From Mycolicibacterium anyangense (GTDB lineage: Bacteria; Actinomycetota; Actinomycetes; Mycobacteriales; Mycobacteriaceae): a stretch of 64,000 nucleotides of DNA. The DNA lies in the NCBI RefSeq assembly GCF_010731855.1, contig NZ_AP022620.1, forward strand, positions 3,100,001 to 3,164,000, given 5' to 3'. The position numbers and the translations under genes were made by a program. Within the stretch, counting starts at the first letter, position 1. Each line of letters opens with the position of its first letter. The notes under the pieces are model-generated. The model made no database searches. It saw only the letters and a program-made list of their open reading frames with translations, and had not been told where the DNA came from. Shown here piece after piece: positions 9,447 to 18,020 of this stretch.

Positions 9447-10349
9447 TTACAGCGTCTCGAAGATCTCCCGGGCCAGCTTGGCGGTCTCCGACGGCGTCTT
9501 GCCGACCTTGACGCCTGCGGCCTCGAGGGCCTCCTTCTTGCCCTGCGCGGTTCCCGCACCGTCGGAAACGATGGCGCCGGCGTGACCCATGGTCTTGCCC
9601 TCGGGTGCGGTGAAGCCGGCCACGTAGCCGACGACGGGCTTGGTGACGTTGGCCTTGATATAGGCGCCCGCCTTCTCCTCCGCGTCGCCACCGATCTCGC
9701 CGATCATGACGATCAGCTTGGTCTCGGGGTCGTTCTCGAACGCCTCGATGGCGTCGATGTGCGTGGTGCCGATGACCGGGTCACCGCCGATGCCGATCGC
9801 GGTGGAGAACCCGAGATCGCGCAGCTCGTACATCATCTGGTAGGTCAGCGTGCCGGACTTCGACACCAGGCCGATCGGCCCCTTGCCGGTGATGTTGTTC
9901 GGCGTGATGCCGACCAGCGACTCACCGGGGGTGATGATGCCGGGACAGTTCGGGCCGATGATCCGGGTCTTCTGCCCCTTCTCGACGTTGTAGGCCCACG
10001 CATAAGCGGTGTCCTGCACCGGGATTCCCTCGGTGATGACGACCAGCAGCGGGATCTCGGCGTCGATGGCCTCGATGATGGCGTCCTTGGAGAAAGCCGG
10101 CGGCACGAAGGCGATCGACACGTCGGCGCCGGTCTCCTTGATGGCCTCGGCCACCGAAGCGAACACCGGGAGCTCGATGTCGTTGCCGTCCTTGTCCACA
10201 TGCGAAACCGTGGTGCCGGCCTTGCGGGCGTTGACGCCGCCGACCACCTGGGTGCCGGCCTTGAGCATCAGCTTGGTGTGCTTGGTGCCCTCGCCACCGG
10301 TGATGCCCTGGACGATGACCTTGCTGTCCTTGTTCAGAAAAATCGACAT
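9447..10349 (-). CDS. sucD: Succinyl-CoA synthetase alpha subunit SucD
   Basis: The alpha subunit of the TCA-cycle enzyme interconverting succinyl-CoA and succinate with NTP formation. At 300 residues it has standard length. It shows the CoA-binding Rossmann domain ([11 protein letters not shown]) and the phospho-histidine loop [14 protein letters not shown]. It lies 12 bp downstream of sucC in one operon and is closed by a strong terminator. Confidence 0.97.
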   Translation of the reverse strand: MSIFLNKDSKVIVQGITGGEGTKHTKLMLKAGTQVVGGVNARKAGTTVSHVDKDGNDIELPVFASVAEAIKETGADVSIAFVPPAFSKDAIIEAIDAEIPLLVVITEGIPVQDTAYAWAYNVEKGQKTRIIGPNCPGIITPGESLVGITPNNITGKGPIGLVSKSGTLTYQMMYELRDLGFSTAIGIGGDPVIGTTHIDAIEAFENDPETKLIVMIGEIGGDAEEKAGAYIKANVTKPVVGYVAGFTAPEGKTMGHAGAIVSDGAGTAQGKKEALEAAGVKVGKTPSETAKLAREIFETL

Positions 10350-10361
10350 TGATTGCGTCCC

Positions 10362-11525
10362 TTACTTGTTGGCCAGCTCGGCGGCCTTATCGGCGCCGGC
10401 GTCCATGGTCTCGGCCTGGATGACCAGGGGGTGGTTGGCTTCAGCCAGGATGCGGCGGCCCTCGTCGACGTTGTTGCCGTCCAGACGCACGACGAGCGGC
10501 TTGTTGGCCTCGTCGCCCAGGATCTGCAGCGCCTTGACGATGCCGTTGGCGACCGCGTCGCACGCGGTGATACCGCCGAACACGTTGACGAACACGCTCT
10601 TGACCTGGCTGTCACCCAGGATGACGTCCAGACCGGCGGCCATCACCTCGGCCGAGGCGCCACCGCCGATGTCCAGGAAGTTGGCCGGCTTCACATTGCC
10701 GTGCTTCTCACCGGCGTAGGCGACGACGTCCAGGGTCGACATGACCAGGCCCGCACCGTTGCCGATGATGCCGACCTCACCGTCGAGCTTGACGTAGTTG
10801 AGGTCGTTCTCCTTGGCCTTGAGCTCCAGCGGATCGGTGGCGTCGCGGTCCTCGAACTCGGCATGGCCCGGCTGGCGGAAGTCGGCGTTGGCGTCCAGGG
10901 TGACCTTGCCGTCCAGCGCCAGGATCTGGTCGTCGGGCGTGCGCACCAACGGGTTGACCTCCACGAGGGTGGCGTCCTCCTTGGTGAACACCTCCCACAG
11001 CTTCTGGATGGTCACGGCTGCGGCGTCGAGCACCTCGGCGGGCAAGTGGCCCTTCTCGGCGATCTCGCGCGCGAAGGCCAGGTCGACACCCTTGACGGCA
11101 TCCACCGGCACCTTGGCCAGGCGCTCGGGCTTGGTGGCGGCGACCTCTTCGATCTCCATACCGCCCTCGACCGAGCACATGGCCAGGTAGGTGCGGTTGG
11201 AACGGTCGAGCAGGAAGGAGATGTAGTACTCCTCGGCGATATCGCTGGCCTCCGCGACCAGCAGCTTCTTCACGACGTGGCCCTTGATGTCCAGGCCGAG
11301 GATGTTCTTGGAATGGGTGTAGGCGTCGTCCGGGGTGGCGGCGTACTTCACGCCACCGGCCTTACCGCGGCCACCCACCTTGACCTGTGCCTTGACCATC
11401 ACAGGCTTGCCGATCTCCTCGGCGATGGCTTTGGCGTCCTCCGGGGAGTCGGTGACCCGGCCCGGGGTGGTGGGAACGTTGTGCTTGGCGAATAGTTCCT
11501 TCGCCTGATACTCGAAGAGATCCAT
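10362..11525 (-). CDS. sucC: Succinyl-CoA synthetase beta subunit SucC
   Basis: The ATG at 11525 gives [12 protein letters not shown] and 387 residues, the expected length; the open frame upstream is not part of the protein. An ATP-grasp domain fills the N-terminal two thirds ([15 protein letters not shown]), and a CoA-ligase domain follows with G-G-I-T-A-C-D. It heads the sucC-sucD operon. The 260 bp upstream, shared with the divergent M23 peptidase gene, holds its promoter. Confidence 0.97.
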   Translation of the reverse strand: MDLFEYQAKELFAKHNVPTTPGRVTDSPEDAKAIAEEIGKPVMVKAQVKVGGRGKAGGVKYAATPDDAYTHSKNILGLDIKGHVVKKLLVAEASDIAEEYYISFLLDRSNRTYLAMCSVEGGMEIEEVAATKPERLAKVPVDAVKGVDLAFAREIAEKGHLPAEVLDAAAVTIQKLWEVFTKEDATLVEVNPLVRTPDDQILALDGKVTLDANADFRQPGHAEFEDRDATDPLELKAKENDLNYVKLDGEVGIIGNGAGLVMSTLDVVAYAGEKHGNVKPANFLDIGGGASAEVMAAGLDVILGDSQVKSVFVNVFGGITACDAVANGIVKALQILGDEANKPLVVRLDGNNVDEGRRILAEANHPLVIQAETMDAGADKAAELANK

Positions 11526-11650
11526 GTGCTCACTGTCTGGTCGGCGCTGACTATTTCTTGGGGGGGTGTTGCAGGGGGAAGTCGCTCCGGGGGGAACTGT
11601 ATCCACACCGGCGAATAGCGCTAAGACCGCCTACCACTCATGTGGCACAT

Positions 11651-11681
11651 CTCACCGACCCGGGTGAGTGATTCAACTCAC
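11651..11681. promoter_or_regulatory. Overlapping inverted repeats in the sucC / M23 peptidase divergent region
   Basis: The 259-bp gap 11526-11784 contains CTCACC (11651) and GGTGAG (11663) around a 6-base loop. The overlapping pair GTGAGT (11664) and ACTCAC (11676) surrounds another 6-base loop. The two stems are mutually exclusive. Three TAACG words (11696, 11731, 11750) lie nearer the peptidase start. It could be an operator or a structured leader; no known riboswitch was recognised. Confidence 0.35.
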
Positions 11682-11784
11682 AAATGACGAAGGAATAACG
11701 GCATCGGTTGAACCCGCATTGGAGATTGGTTAACGTCTGGGGGTCGAGATAACGCTTTGGTCACGGTAAGAGGGGCACGTAGTT

Positions 11785-12828
11785 TTGCGTCAGCATCGGT
11801 CGGACTCGGATCTCTTGGGAGATGATCGGACCGCACGCGCTGCGACCAGGGCTTTTGATCCGAACCGGGTCGACATCACCGACATCATCCCCTTCAACGA
11901 GTTCGGCGAGCTCCGCGATCTGATCGACGTAGACTCCTGCGAGCACTCCACCTTCGACACCGGGTCGCAGGTTGTGCACTCCCCTGAACTAGATGACATG
12001 CACGACGCCGACGATCTGAAACCGCTGCGCCTCGCGGTGCCCGCCGAGTTCGACGGCTCCGATGACATCGACCGCGCCGAGCAGCCGATGTTCGTCAACA
12101 CCGAGATCACCGACATCCTGCCGCGCACACCGCAGCACCGCCGTCAGCCGACCAGCGCCGCCAAGGGTCGCGTGATGATCGCCGCGATGGCCGCCGGGGC
12201 CGCTGCCGCTGCCGCCTACACCGCGGTCAAGCCGGCCACCGAGACCACCACGGCGACCGTGCTGGCCGCGGACAAGACGCCCATCGAGGGGGCGCCCGCT
12301 TCACCGCGTGGCGTCCAGTTGATCGCGGTCACGCCCATTGCCGACGCGTCGGTGCACAGCGAGGAGCTCTCCAAGGGCGCGGCGTTCGCCCAGGAGCGGG
12401 CCGAACGTGAGGCCCGGCTGCAGCGTCCACTGTTCGTGCTACCCACCAAGGGTGTGTTCACCTCCGGCTTCGGCTACCGATGGGGTGCACTGCACGCCGG
12501 TATCGACCTGGCCGGCCCGATCGGCACCCCGATCTACGCCGCCGGTGACGGCGTGGTGGTCGACGCCGGGCCGACGGCCGGCTACGGCGCCTGGGTCAAG
12601 ATCCGGCACTCCGACGGCACCGTGACCCTCTACGGCCACGTCAACACCTGGAACGTGCAGATCGGTCAGCGAGTGTTCGCCGGCGACCAGATCGCCACCA
12701 TCGGCAACCGCGGCAATTCGACCGGCCCGCACCTGCACTTCTCGGTTCTGCAGAACGGCACCAACTTCATCGACCCGGTGCCGTGGCTGGCCGCGCGGGG
12801 TATCTCGCTCGGCCCGTACGTCGGCTGA
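11785..12828 (+). CDS. M23 family (LytM-type) metallopeptidase, Rv0950c-like
   Basis: A 347-residue predicted cell-wall endopeptidase starting at a TTG (then R-Q-H-R-S-D-S-D-L-L-G) preceded by AGAGGGG. A cytoplasmic acidic region (about 1-125) leads to one hydrophobic segment (A-A-M-A-A-G-A-A-A-A-A-A-Y). A helical linker and a C-terminal LytM domain follow. Zinc ligands are visible in H-A-G-I-D-L-A and H-L-H-F-S-V, and the first ligand region F-G-Y-R-W-G is present. The complete metal site suggests activity on peptidoglycan stem peptides. It is followed two bases later by a small membrane gene. Confidence 0.88.
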   Translation: MRQHRSDSDLLGDDRTARAATRAFDPNRVDITDIIPFNEFGELRDLIDVDSCEHSTFDTGSQVVHSPELDDMHDADDLKPLRLAVPAEFDGSDDIDRAEQPMFVNTEITDILPRTPQHRRQPTSAAKGRVMIAAMAAGAAAAAAYTAVKPATETTTATVLAADKTPIEGAPASPRGVQLIAVTPIADASVHSEELSKGAAFAQERAEREARLQRPLFVLPTKGVFTSGFGYRWGALHAGIDLAGPIGTPIYAAGDGVVVDAGPTAGYGAWVKIRHSDGTVTLYGHVNTWNVQIGQRVFAGDQIATIGNRGNSTGPHLHFSVLQNGTNFIDPVPWLAARGISLGPYVG

Positions 12829-12830
12829 GC

Positions 12831-13448
12831 GTGGCTCACCCGAACGACCCACGTTCGACCTCGCCGATCATCCGGCGACAGCCCTCCGGCCCCATTCCCC
12901 GGCCCGATGACACCCGCACCGGCATCATCAGGCGCGCCCCGACCGGCCCGATCCCGCCGTTGGCGCAGGACCGCACGGCACACGTCCCGCGGCCGCCCGT
13001 CGAGGAGGCACCGACCGGCCTGATCCGGCGCGCCGAGCCGGTGACCGTAGCGCCGCGGGTGACCCCCGTCGTCGACATCTCGACCGGCCGCACCGCCACC
13101 GCCGCGAGTGCGATGAGCATCGTCAGCGGCTGGGCCACGGCCGTGGTGGCCACCGATCTGATCACCGGATGGTGGCATACCGACCGATTGTTCTGTGTCG
13201 CAGTCGGTTTCCTGGCCCTGTTGTTCGCGGGCAGCACGATCTCCGGGGTGATCCTGCTGCTGCTGCGCCGATCAGTGGGCCGCTATCTGATCACCTTCGG
13301 CGCGGTGATCGCGCTGCTGACGTTCGGCAGTGTGTTCATCGCCGGGGCCCGGATCCCCTGGCCGGTGTACCTGATCCCGGTTCTGCCGTTGGTGAGTCTT
13401 GTTCTGGCGCTTCATTCTTCGACGAAGCGCTGGTGCCGCATCCGCTAG
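12831..13448 (+). CDS. Small membrane protein with repeated I-R-R-x-P-x-G-P-I motifs
   Basis: The GTG at 12831, two bases after the M23 stop, gives 205 residues. The N-terminal third is hydrophilic and repetitive: I-I-R-R-Q-P-S-G-P-I-P, I-I-R-R-A-P-T-G-P-I-P and L-I-R-R-A-E-P recur at about 20-residue spacing. Three or four membrane segments follow (about 105-195). It is co-transcribed with the peptidase and may accompany it at the envelope. No family was recognised. Its end overlaps the convergent uvrD1 stop by 4 bases. Confidence 0.7.
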   Translation: MAHPNDPRSTSPIIRRQPSGPIPRPDDTRTGIIRRAPTGPIPPLAQDRTAHVPRPPVEEAPTGLIRRAEPVTVAPRVTPVVDISTGRTATAASAMSIVSGWATAVVATDLITGWWHTDRLFCVAVGFLALLFAGSTISGVILLLLRRSVGRYLITFGAVIALLTFGSVFIAGARIPWPVYLIPVLPLVSLVLALHSSTKRWCRIR

Positions 13449-15781
13449 AGCTTGGTCACCGGGGCGTGGTTGTGCATCAGCTTGACCCGCCCGGCGCTGC
13501 CGAAGTCGATCAACGACATGGCCGACTCCCCCATCCCCGACACTTCTTCGACACGACCCAGGCCGTACTTGTCGTGGCTGACCCGGTCGCCCGGTTCCAG
13601 CACCAGCAGAGGGCGCTTGCCGCCACCGGCCGGTCGCATCGGCGAGGGCCGCGGCGTGCCGAACCGTCCGGCCCCGCTGACCGGTGCGCTGTAGGACGGC
13701 GCGGGATCGGTTCGCCGCCAGTCGAGGAGGTGCTCGGGAATCTCACGCAGGAAACGTGATTCGGGGTTCAGCATCGGCTGCCCCCACGACGAGCGGACCT
13801 TGGCCCGGGTGAGGTACAGACGCTGCCGGGCCCGGGTGATGCCGACGTAGGCCAGCCGGCGTTCCTCGGACAGCTCGGTCGGATCGCCCAGCGCCCGCAT
13901 GTGCGGGAACATGCCGTCCTCCCATCCCGTCACGAACACCACGGGGAACTCCAGCCCCTTGGCGGTGTGCAGGGTCATCATCGTCACCACACCGGAGTCG
14001 TGCTCGGGCAGTTCGTCGGAGTCGGCGACCAACGACACCCGTTCCAGGAATTCCGCGAGCAACCCGGTCTGGGGCACGTCCTCGTCGGCCTCGGCGTCCT
14101 CGGCACCCTCGGCCAGCGCGGCGGCGTTGGCCCGGTCGGTGCTGAATTCGTGTGCGACGCTGACCAATTCGTTGAGGTTGTCCAACCTGGCCAGGTCCTG
14201 CGGGTCGCTGGAGGACTCCAACTCCCGGCGGTAACCGGTACGGTCGAGGACCGCCTCCACCAGGTCGCCGAGTTCGTCGTCGAGGCGGCCGCGCAACTCG
14301 TCGAGCAGGTTGACGAAACCGGCGATCGCCTTCTCCGAGCGGGTGTTGAGCATCGGCACCTTGCCCTGCGCGGCGGCGGCCAGCGCATCGGCGAAGGTGG
14401 CGCCGGTGTTCTCGGCGTAGACGGCAACGCACGCCTCGGCACGATCGCCGATACCGCGGCGCGGCGTGTTCAGGATGCGCCGCAGGCTCACCGCGTCACC
14501 GGGATTGTCGAGCACCCGCAGGTAGGCGACGATGTCGCGAATCTCCTTGCGCTCGTAGAACCGAACGCCGCCGACCACCTTGTAGGGGATGCCGGCGCGG
14601 ATGAACACCTCTTCGAGTGCGCGCGAGGAGTTGTTGGTCCGGTAGAACACCGCGACGTCGTTGTAGCTGATCTGGTGGCGGTCGGCCAGGGCGTCGATCT
14701 CCCCTGCGACGAAGCGGGCTTCGTCGTGCTCGTTATCCGCGACGTAGCCGGTGATCAGTTCGCCCTCACCGGCATCGGTCCACAGCCGCTTCTCACGCCG
14801 GTTGGCGTTGCGGGAGATCACCGAGTTCGCGGCCGACAGGATGTTCTGGGTGGACCGGTAGTTCTGCTCGAGCAGGATCGTGGTGGCGTCCGGGAAGTCG
14901 CGCTCGAAGTCCTCGATATTGCGGATCGTGGCGCCACGGAAGGCGTAGATCGACTGGTCGGCATCGCCGACCACGCACAACTCGCTGGGCGGCACGGTGT
15001 CGGTGTCCGGCGCACCGACTCCGACCAACTCCCGGACCAGGACGTACTGGGCGTGGTTGGTGTCCTGGTACTCGTCGACCAGGATGTGCCGGAAGCGCCT
15101 GCGGTAGTACTGGGCGATCTGCGGGAAGGCCTGCAGCACCGCGACCGTCTCACCGATCAGGTCGTCGAAGTCCAGCGCGTTGGCCGCCCGCAGCCGTCGC
15201 TGGTACTCGCCGTACACACTGGCCACGGTGCGGGCCAGATCGTCGGTGTTGGCTTCAAGGGCGGCGACCGCGTCCTCAGGGCTGACCAGTTCGTTCTTCA
15301 GGTTGGAGATCCCGTTGGCCAGTAGCCGCGGCGAGTAGCGCTTGACGTCGAGGCCCATGTCCTTGCCGATCATCAGCAGCAGGCGGCGCGAGTCGTCGGC
15401 GTCGTAGATCGAGAAGTTGGAGTTCAGCCCGGGCAGCAGGGAGGCCTGATTGCGCAGGATCCGCACGCAGGTGGAGTGGAACGTCGACACCCACATGTTG
15501 CGGGCCCGGGGCCCCACCAGCGCGACCACCCGCTCCCGCATCTCGGCGGCAGCCTTGTTGGTGAACGTGATCGCCAGGACCTGACCGGGGCCGACGTCGC
15601 GGGCGGCCAGCAGATAGGCGATGCGGCGGGTGAGCACGGCGGTCTTGCCGGACCCGGCGCCGGCGACAATGAGCAGCGGGGAGCCTTCGTGCAGCACCGC
15701 CTGACGCTGCTGGGGATTGAGGCCGTCGAGAAGCTCGGCGGCGTCGGCGGGGGGTCTGAAGTCGGTCACGTGCACACTCAT
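13445..15781 (-). CDS. uvrD1: ATP-dependent DNA helicase UvrD1/PcrA
   Basis: An SF1A 3'-5' helicase of 778 residues. Walker A is G-A-G-S-G-K-T near residue 43 and Walker B is D-E-Y-Q-D-T-N. Q-S-I-Y-A-F-R-G-A (motif III), a T-x-x-x-K-G-L-E-F box and V-G-I-T-R-A-R (motif VI) are present. The tail contains the PcrA-like V-S-H-D-K-Y-G-L-G segment. Mycobacterial UvrD1 acts in repair and is stimulated by Ku, whose gene lies 22 kb away. It is divergent from the chorismate mutase leader. Confidence 0.95.
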   Translation of the reverse strand: MSVHVTDFRPPADAAELLDGLNPQQRQAVLHEGSPLLIVAGAGSGKTAVLTRRIAYLLAARDVGPGQVLAITFTNKAAAEMRERVVALVGPRARNMWVSTFHSTCVRILRNQASLLPGLNSNFSIYDADDSRRLLLMIGKDMGLDVKRYSPRLLANGISNLKNELVSPEDAVAALEANTDDLARTVASVYGEYQRRLRAANALDFDDLIGETVAVLQAFPQIAQYYRRRFRHILVDEYQDTNHAQYVLVRELVGVGAPDTDTVPPSELCVVGDADQSIYAFRGATIRNIEDFERDFPDATTILLEQNYRSTQNILSAANSVISRNANRREKRLWTDAGEGELITGYVADNEHDEARFVAGEIDALADRHQISYNDVAVFYRTNNSSRALEEVFIRAGIPYKVVGGVRFYERKEIRDIVAYLRVLDNPGDAVSLRRILNTPRRGIGDRAEACVAVYAENTGATFADALAAAAQGKVPMLNTRSEKAIAGFVNLLDELRGRLDDELGDLVEAVLDRTGYRRELESSSDPQDLARLDNLNELVSVAHEFSTDRANAAALAEGAEDAEADEDVPQTGLLAEFLERVSLVADSDELPEHDSGVVTMMTLHTAKGLEFPVVFVTGWEDGMFPHMRALGDPTELSEERRLAYVGITRARQRLYLTRAKVRSSWGQPMLNPESRFLREIPEHLLDWRRTDPAPSYSAPVSGAGRFGTPRPSPMRPAGGGKRPLLVLEPGDRVSHDKYGLGRVEEVSGMGESAMSLIDFGSAGRVKLMHNHAPVTKL

Positions 15782-15817
15782 GTCTGACCCAACTTACCGC
15801 TGTACGGCGACAGTTTT

Positions 15818-15847
15818 TTGCACAAGAGCGGCGCGTGGTGGCACACT
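15818..15847 (+). promoter_or_regulatory. Predicted promoter for the chorismate mutase leader
   Basis: TTGCAC (15818-15823), 18 bases, then CACACT (15842-15847). A start site about seven bases later would fall on the GTG at 15854, making the leader peptide a leaderless message, a common mode in mycobacteria. Predicted from motif spacing only. Confidence 0.45.
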
Positions 15848-15853
15848 CATCTC

Positions 15854-15919
15854 GTGCTCACTGCACAGCAGCGCCGATTTTTCTACGGGTACCGGATCGC
15901 GGTACCCGTGGTGGCATAG
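15854..15919 (+). CDS. Aromatic-rich leader peptide (putative Phe/Tyr attenuator)
   Basis: A 21-codon frame starts GTG, opens M-L-T-A-Q-Q, reaches R-R-F-F-Y-G-Y-R (codons 7-14) and ends V-P-V-V-A before TAG. Four aromatic codons in five sit just before chorismate mutase, the branch-point enzyme for Phe and Tyr. That is the logic of pheL-type leaders. An inverted repeat GGGTACC (15887-15893) / GGTACCC (15901-15907) starts directly after the F-F-Y codons, so a stalled ribosome would affect its folding. No Shine-Dalgarno is visible; a leaderless start is expected. Translation is a prediction. Confidence 0.55.
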   Translation: MLTAQQRRFFYGYRIAVPVVA

Positions 15920-15933
15920 CTGCTCGAACCCGA

Positions 15934-15966
15934 GAGCCCCGCGGTCCGCATCCGGATCCGGGGCTC
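15934..15966 (+). terminator. Attenuator hairpin upstream of chorismate mutase
   Basis: GAGCCCCG (15934-15941) pairs with CGGGGCTC (15959-15966), followed by ATCTCTTGT. Its 3' arm can also be engaged by CCGGATC in the leader (15892-15898) pairing with GATCCGG (15955-15961). GCGGTCCG (15941-15948) can pair with CGGACCGC (15984-15991). A CTCG/CGAG mini-stem (15923-15934) competes with the 5' arm. The U-tract is weak, so strength is uncertain. Confidence 0.5.
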
Positions 15967-16026
15967 ATCTCTTGTGTGAGGTCCGGACCGCGATGAGACC
16001 GAAACACACACGAGGAGAACAGAGTC

Positions 16027-16290
16027 ATGACCGTAGAAGCCGAGCAGATGTCTGATATCGACGCCTTGCGCCTGGAAATCGACCGCCTCGACGCCGAGAT
16101 CCTGGCCGCGGTCAAACGCCGTGCCGAGGTCTCGCAGGAGATCGGGCGCACCCGGATGGCCTCCGGCGGCACCCGTCTGGTGCACAGCCGCGAGATGAAG
16201 GTCATCGAGCGCTACAGCGAGCTCGGTCCCGACGGCAAGGACCTGGCCATGCTGCTGCTGCGCATGGGCCGGGGCCGGCTCGGGCACTAG
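16027..16290 (+). CDS. Intracellular chorismate mutase (AroQ-delta, Rv0948c type)
   Basis: An 87-residue all-helical AroQ enzyme converting chorismate to prephenate. The ATG follows a good AGGAGAA site. The family signature runs L-R-x-E-I-D-R-L-D-A-E-I-L-A-A-V-K-R-R-A, with catalytic Arg/Lys positions in H1 and R-L-V-H-S-R-E. The C-terminus R-L-G-H matches the segment through which the M. tuberculosis enzyme is activated by DAHP synthase. A putative aromatic leader peptide and hairpins lie in the 245-bp gap upstream, implying feedback at the level of transcription. The only clear aromatic-pathway gene in the window. Confidence 0.95.
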   Translation: MTVEAEQMSDIDALRLEIDRLDAEILAAVKRRAEVSQEIGRTRMASGGTRLVHSREMKVIERYSELGPDGKDLAMLLLRMGRGRLGH

Positions 16291-16296
16291 AGCCGC

Positions 16297-16455
16297 TCAG
16301 CAGCGCGTCAGGTCCCGATCGACGATCTTGTAGCGCCGGGTTCCCGCCGGTAACAGCTGGTCGAGGGCCAGCGCCAGCACGCCCATGGCACCGCCGATCT
16401 GGGCGACCACCAACTCGGGCAGGGCACGGCGCTCGGCAGCACTGATGGTCTTCAT
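16297..16455 (-). CDS. Small hypothetical protein (52 aa)
   Basis: An ATG-started frame ([12 protein letters not shown]) with a helical N-terminus and one apolar stretch ([13 protein letters not shown]), ending R-D-L-T-R-C. It is convergent with chorismate mutase and upstream of the semialdehyde dehydrogenase. No Shine-Dalgarno is obvious and no family was recognised. It is kept because it fills an otherwise empty gap and its composition looks coding. Confidence 0.4.
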   Translation of the reverse strand: MKTISAAERRALPELVVAQIGGAMGVLALALDQLLPAGTRRYKIVDRDLTRC

Positions 16456-16511
16456 GGCCACGTGGTTACCCCACGCCCGCCTGCGCAAGCGTGGGATGCG
16501 CCACTGCTTGG

Positions 16512-17981
16512 TTACTTGGTCAGGGCGATGTACTTGGTGTCGAGGTATTCCTCGATGCCCTCGTAGCCGCCCTCACGGCCGAATCCGGACTCCTTGACCC
16601 CGCCGAACGGCGCTGCCGGATCGGAGATGACGCCACGGTTGACGCCGACCATGCCCGACTCCAGGGCCTCGGCCACCCGCAGCGCCCGGTCCAGCGACTC
16701 GGTGTAGATGTAGGACGCCAGACCGTACTCGGTGTTGTTGGCCGCCGCGATGCCCTCTTCCTCGGTGTCGAAGCCGATGATCGGGGCGACCGGCCCGAAC
16801 ACCTCTTCGGTGAGGATGCGGGCGTCGGCGGGAACGTCGGTGAGAACGGTGGCCGGGTAGAAGTTGCCCGGGCCGCCGGGGGCCTGCCCGCCGAGCGCCA
16901 CGGTGGCACCCTTGTCCACCGCGTCGTCGACGAGCTCCTGCACCTTGGCCAGCTGCTTGGTGTTGACCAGCGGCCCCAGCTTGGAGCTCGGGTCCAGCCC
17001 GTTGCCGAGGGTGATCTCGCCCATCCGCTTGACGAACTTGTCGGTGAACTCCTCGATCACCGCGTTGGCGACGTGCAGCCGGTTGGCCGCGGTGCACGCC
17101 TCGCCGCCGTTGCGCATCTTGGCCAGCATCGCGCCCTCGACCGCGGCATCGACGTCGGCGTCGTCGAAGACCACGAACGGCGCGTTGCCACCGAGCTCCA
17201 TCGAGGTGCGCAGCAACTTGTCCGCGGACTGAGCCACCAGCGCCTTGCCGACGCCGGTCGAGCCGGTGAAGGTGAGCTTGCGCAACCGGCCGTCGTCGAT
17301 GAGCGCCTTGGTGACCTCGCCGGGCCTGCTGGTCGGCAGGATCGACAACACCCCCTTGGGCAGGCCGGCCTCGTCCATCAGCTTGGCGAGCAGCAGCATG
17401 GTCAGCGGCGTCTCCTGGGCGGGCTTGACGATCATCGTGCAGCCCGCGGCGAAGGCCGGGCCGATCTTGCGGGTGCCCATGGCCAACGGGAAGTTCCATG
17501 GGGTGATCGCGTAGCAGGGCCCGACGGGCTGCTTGGTGACGATGATCCGGCCGGTGCCGGCGGGCGACGGGGCGTAGCGCCCGCCGATGCGCACGGCTTC
17601 CTCGGCGAACCAGCGGAAGAACTCGGCTCCGTACTTGACCTCGCCGAGGCTCTCGGCGACGACCTTGCCCATCTCGAGAGTCATCAGGGTGGCCAAGTCG
17701 TCGGCCTTGGCGATGATGGTCTCGAACACCGAGCGCAGGATCTCACCGCGCTCGCGAGCCGGGGTTGCGGCCCACTGTGCCTGCACCGCGCAGGCGGCGT
17801 CGAGGGCGGCAATCGCGTCCGCTGCGTCCGCGTCGGCGACCGTGGTGATCAGCGTGTCATTGGACGGGTCGTGCACCTCGAACGTGGACGAACCCGGCCG
17901 CTCTTCGCCGCCGATCCACAACCCAGTCGGAACCGACGCCAACAGCCGTTCAATGTCTGGAGAGCTCATAGGCTCCATCAT
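16512..17981 (-). CDS. gabD: NAD(P)-dependent succinate-semialdehyde dehydrogenase
   Basis: An aldehyde dehydrogenase of 489 residues. The NAD-binding F-T-G-S-T-G-V-G, the general base Glu in M-E-L-G-G-N-A-P-F and the nucleophile Cys in [11 protein letters not shown] are all present, with P-W-N-F-P near residue 155. The overall pattern fits the GabD group, which oxidises succinate semialdehyde to succinate. Three ATGs lie within 15 bases at the start; M-S-S-P-D-I-E-R (17969) may be the true one. It is divergent from pgi. Substrate is family-level inference. Confidence 0.88.
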   Translation of the reverse strand: MMEPMSSPDIERLLASVPTGLWIGGEERPGSSTFEVHDPSNDTLITTVADADAADAIAALDAACAVQAQWAATPARERGEILRSVFETIIAKADDLATLMTLEMGKVVAESLGEVKYGAEFFRWFAEEAVRIGGRYAPSPAGTGRIIVTKQPVGPCYAITPWNFPLAMGTRKIGPAFAAGCTMIVKPAQETPLTMLLLAKLMDEAGLPKGVLSILPTSRPGEVTKALIDDGRLRKLTFTGSTGVGKALVAQSADKLLRTSMELGGNAPFVVFDDADVDAAVEGAMLAKMRNGGEACTAANRLHVANAVIEEFTDKFVKRMGEITLGNGLDPSSKLGPLVNTKQLAKVQELVDDAVDKGATVALGGQAPGGPGNFYPATVLTDVPADARILTEEVFGPVAPIIGFDTEEEGIAAANNTEYGLASYIYTESLDRALRVAEALESGMVGVNRGVISDPAAPFGGVKESGFGREGGYEGIEEYLDTKYIALTK

Positions 17982-18020
17982 CCCCTTCCCCGGACACTTC
18001 TCCGCATTAGGGTTCTAGGA

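Noticed and set aside
11526-11784. c-di-AMP (ydaO-type) riboswitch upstream of the M23 peptidase
   Set aside because: Actinobacterial wall hydrolases often have one, but the conserved core words were not found.
16491-18020. Open frame of about 500 codons upstream of pgi on the plus strand
   Set aside because: It is the antisense of the aldehyde dehydrogenase gene; pgi starts at 18021 with the family N-terminus and normal length.
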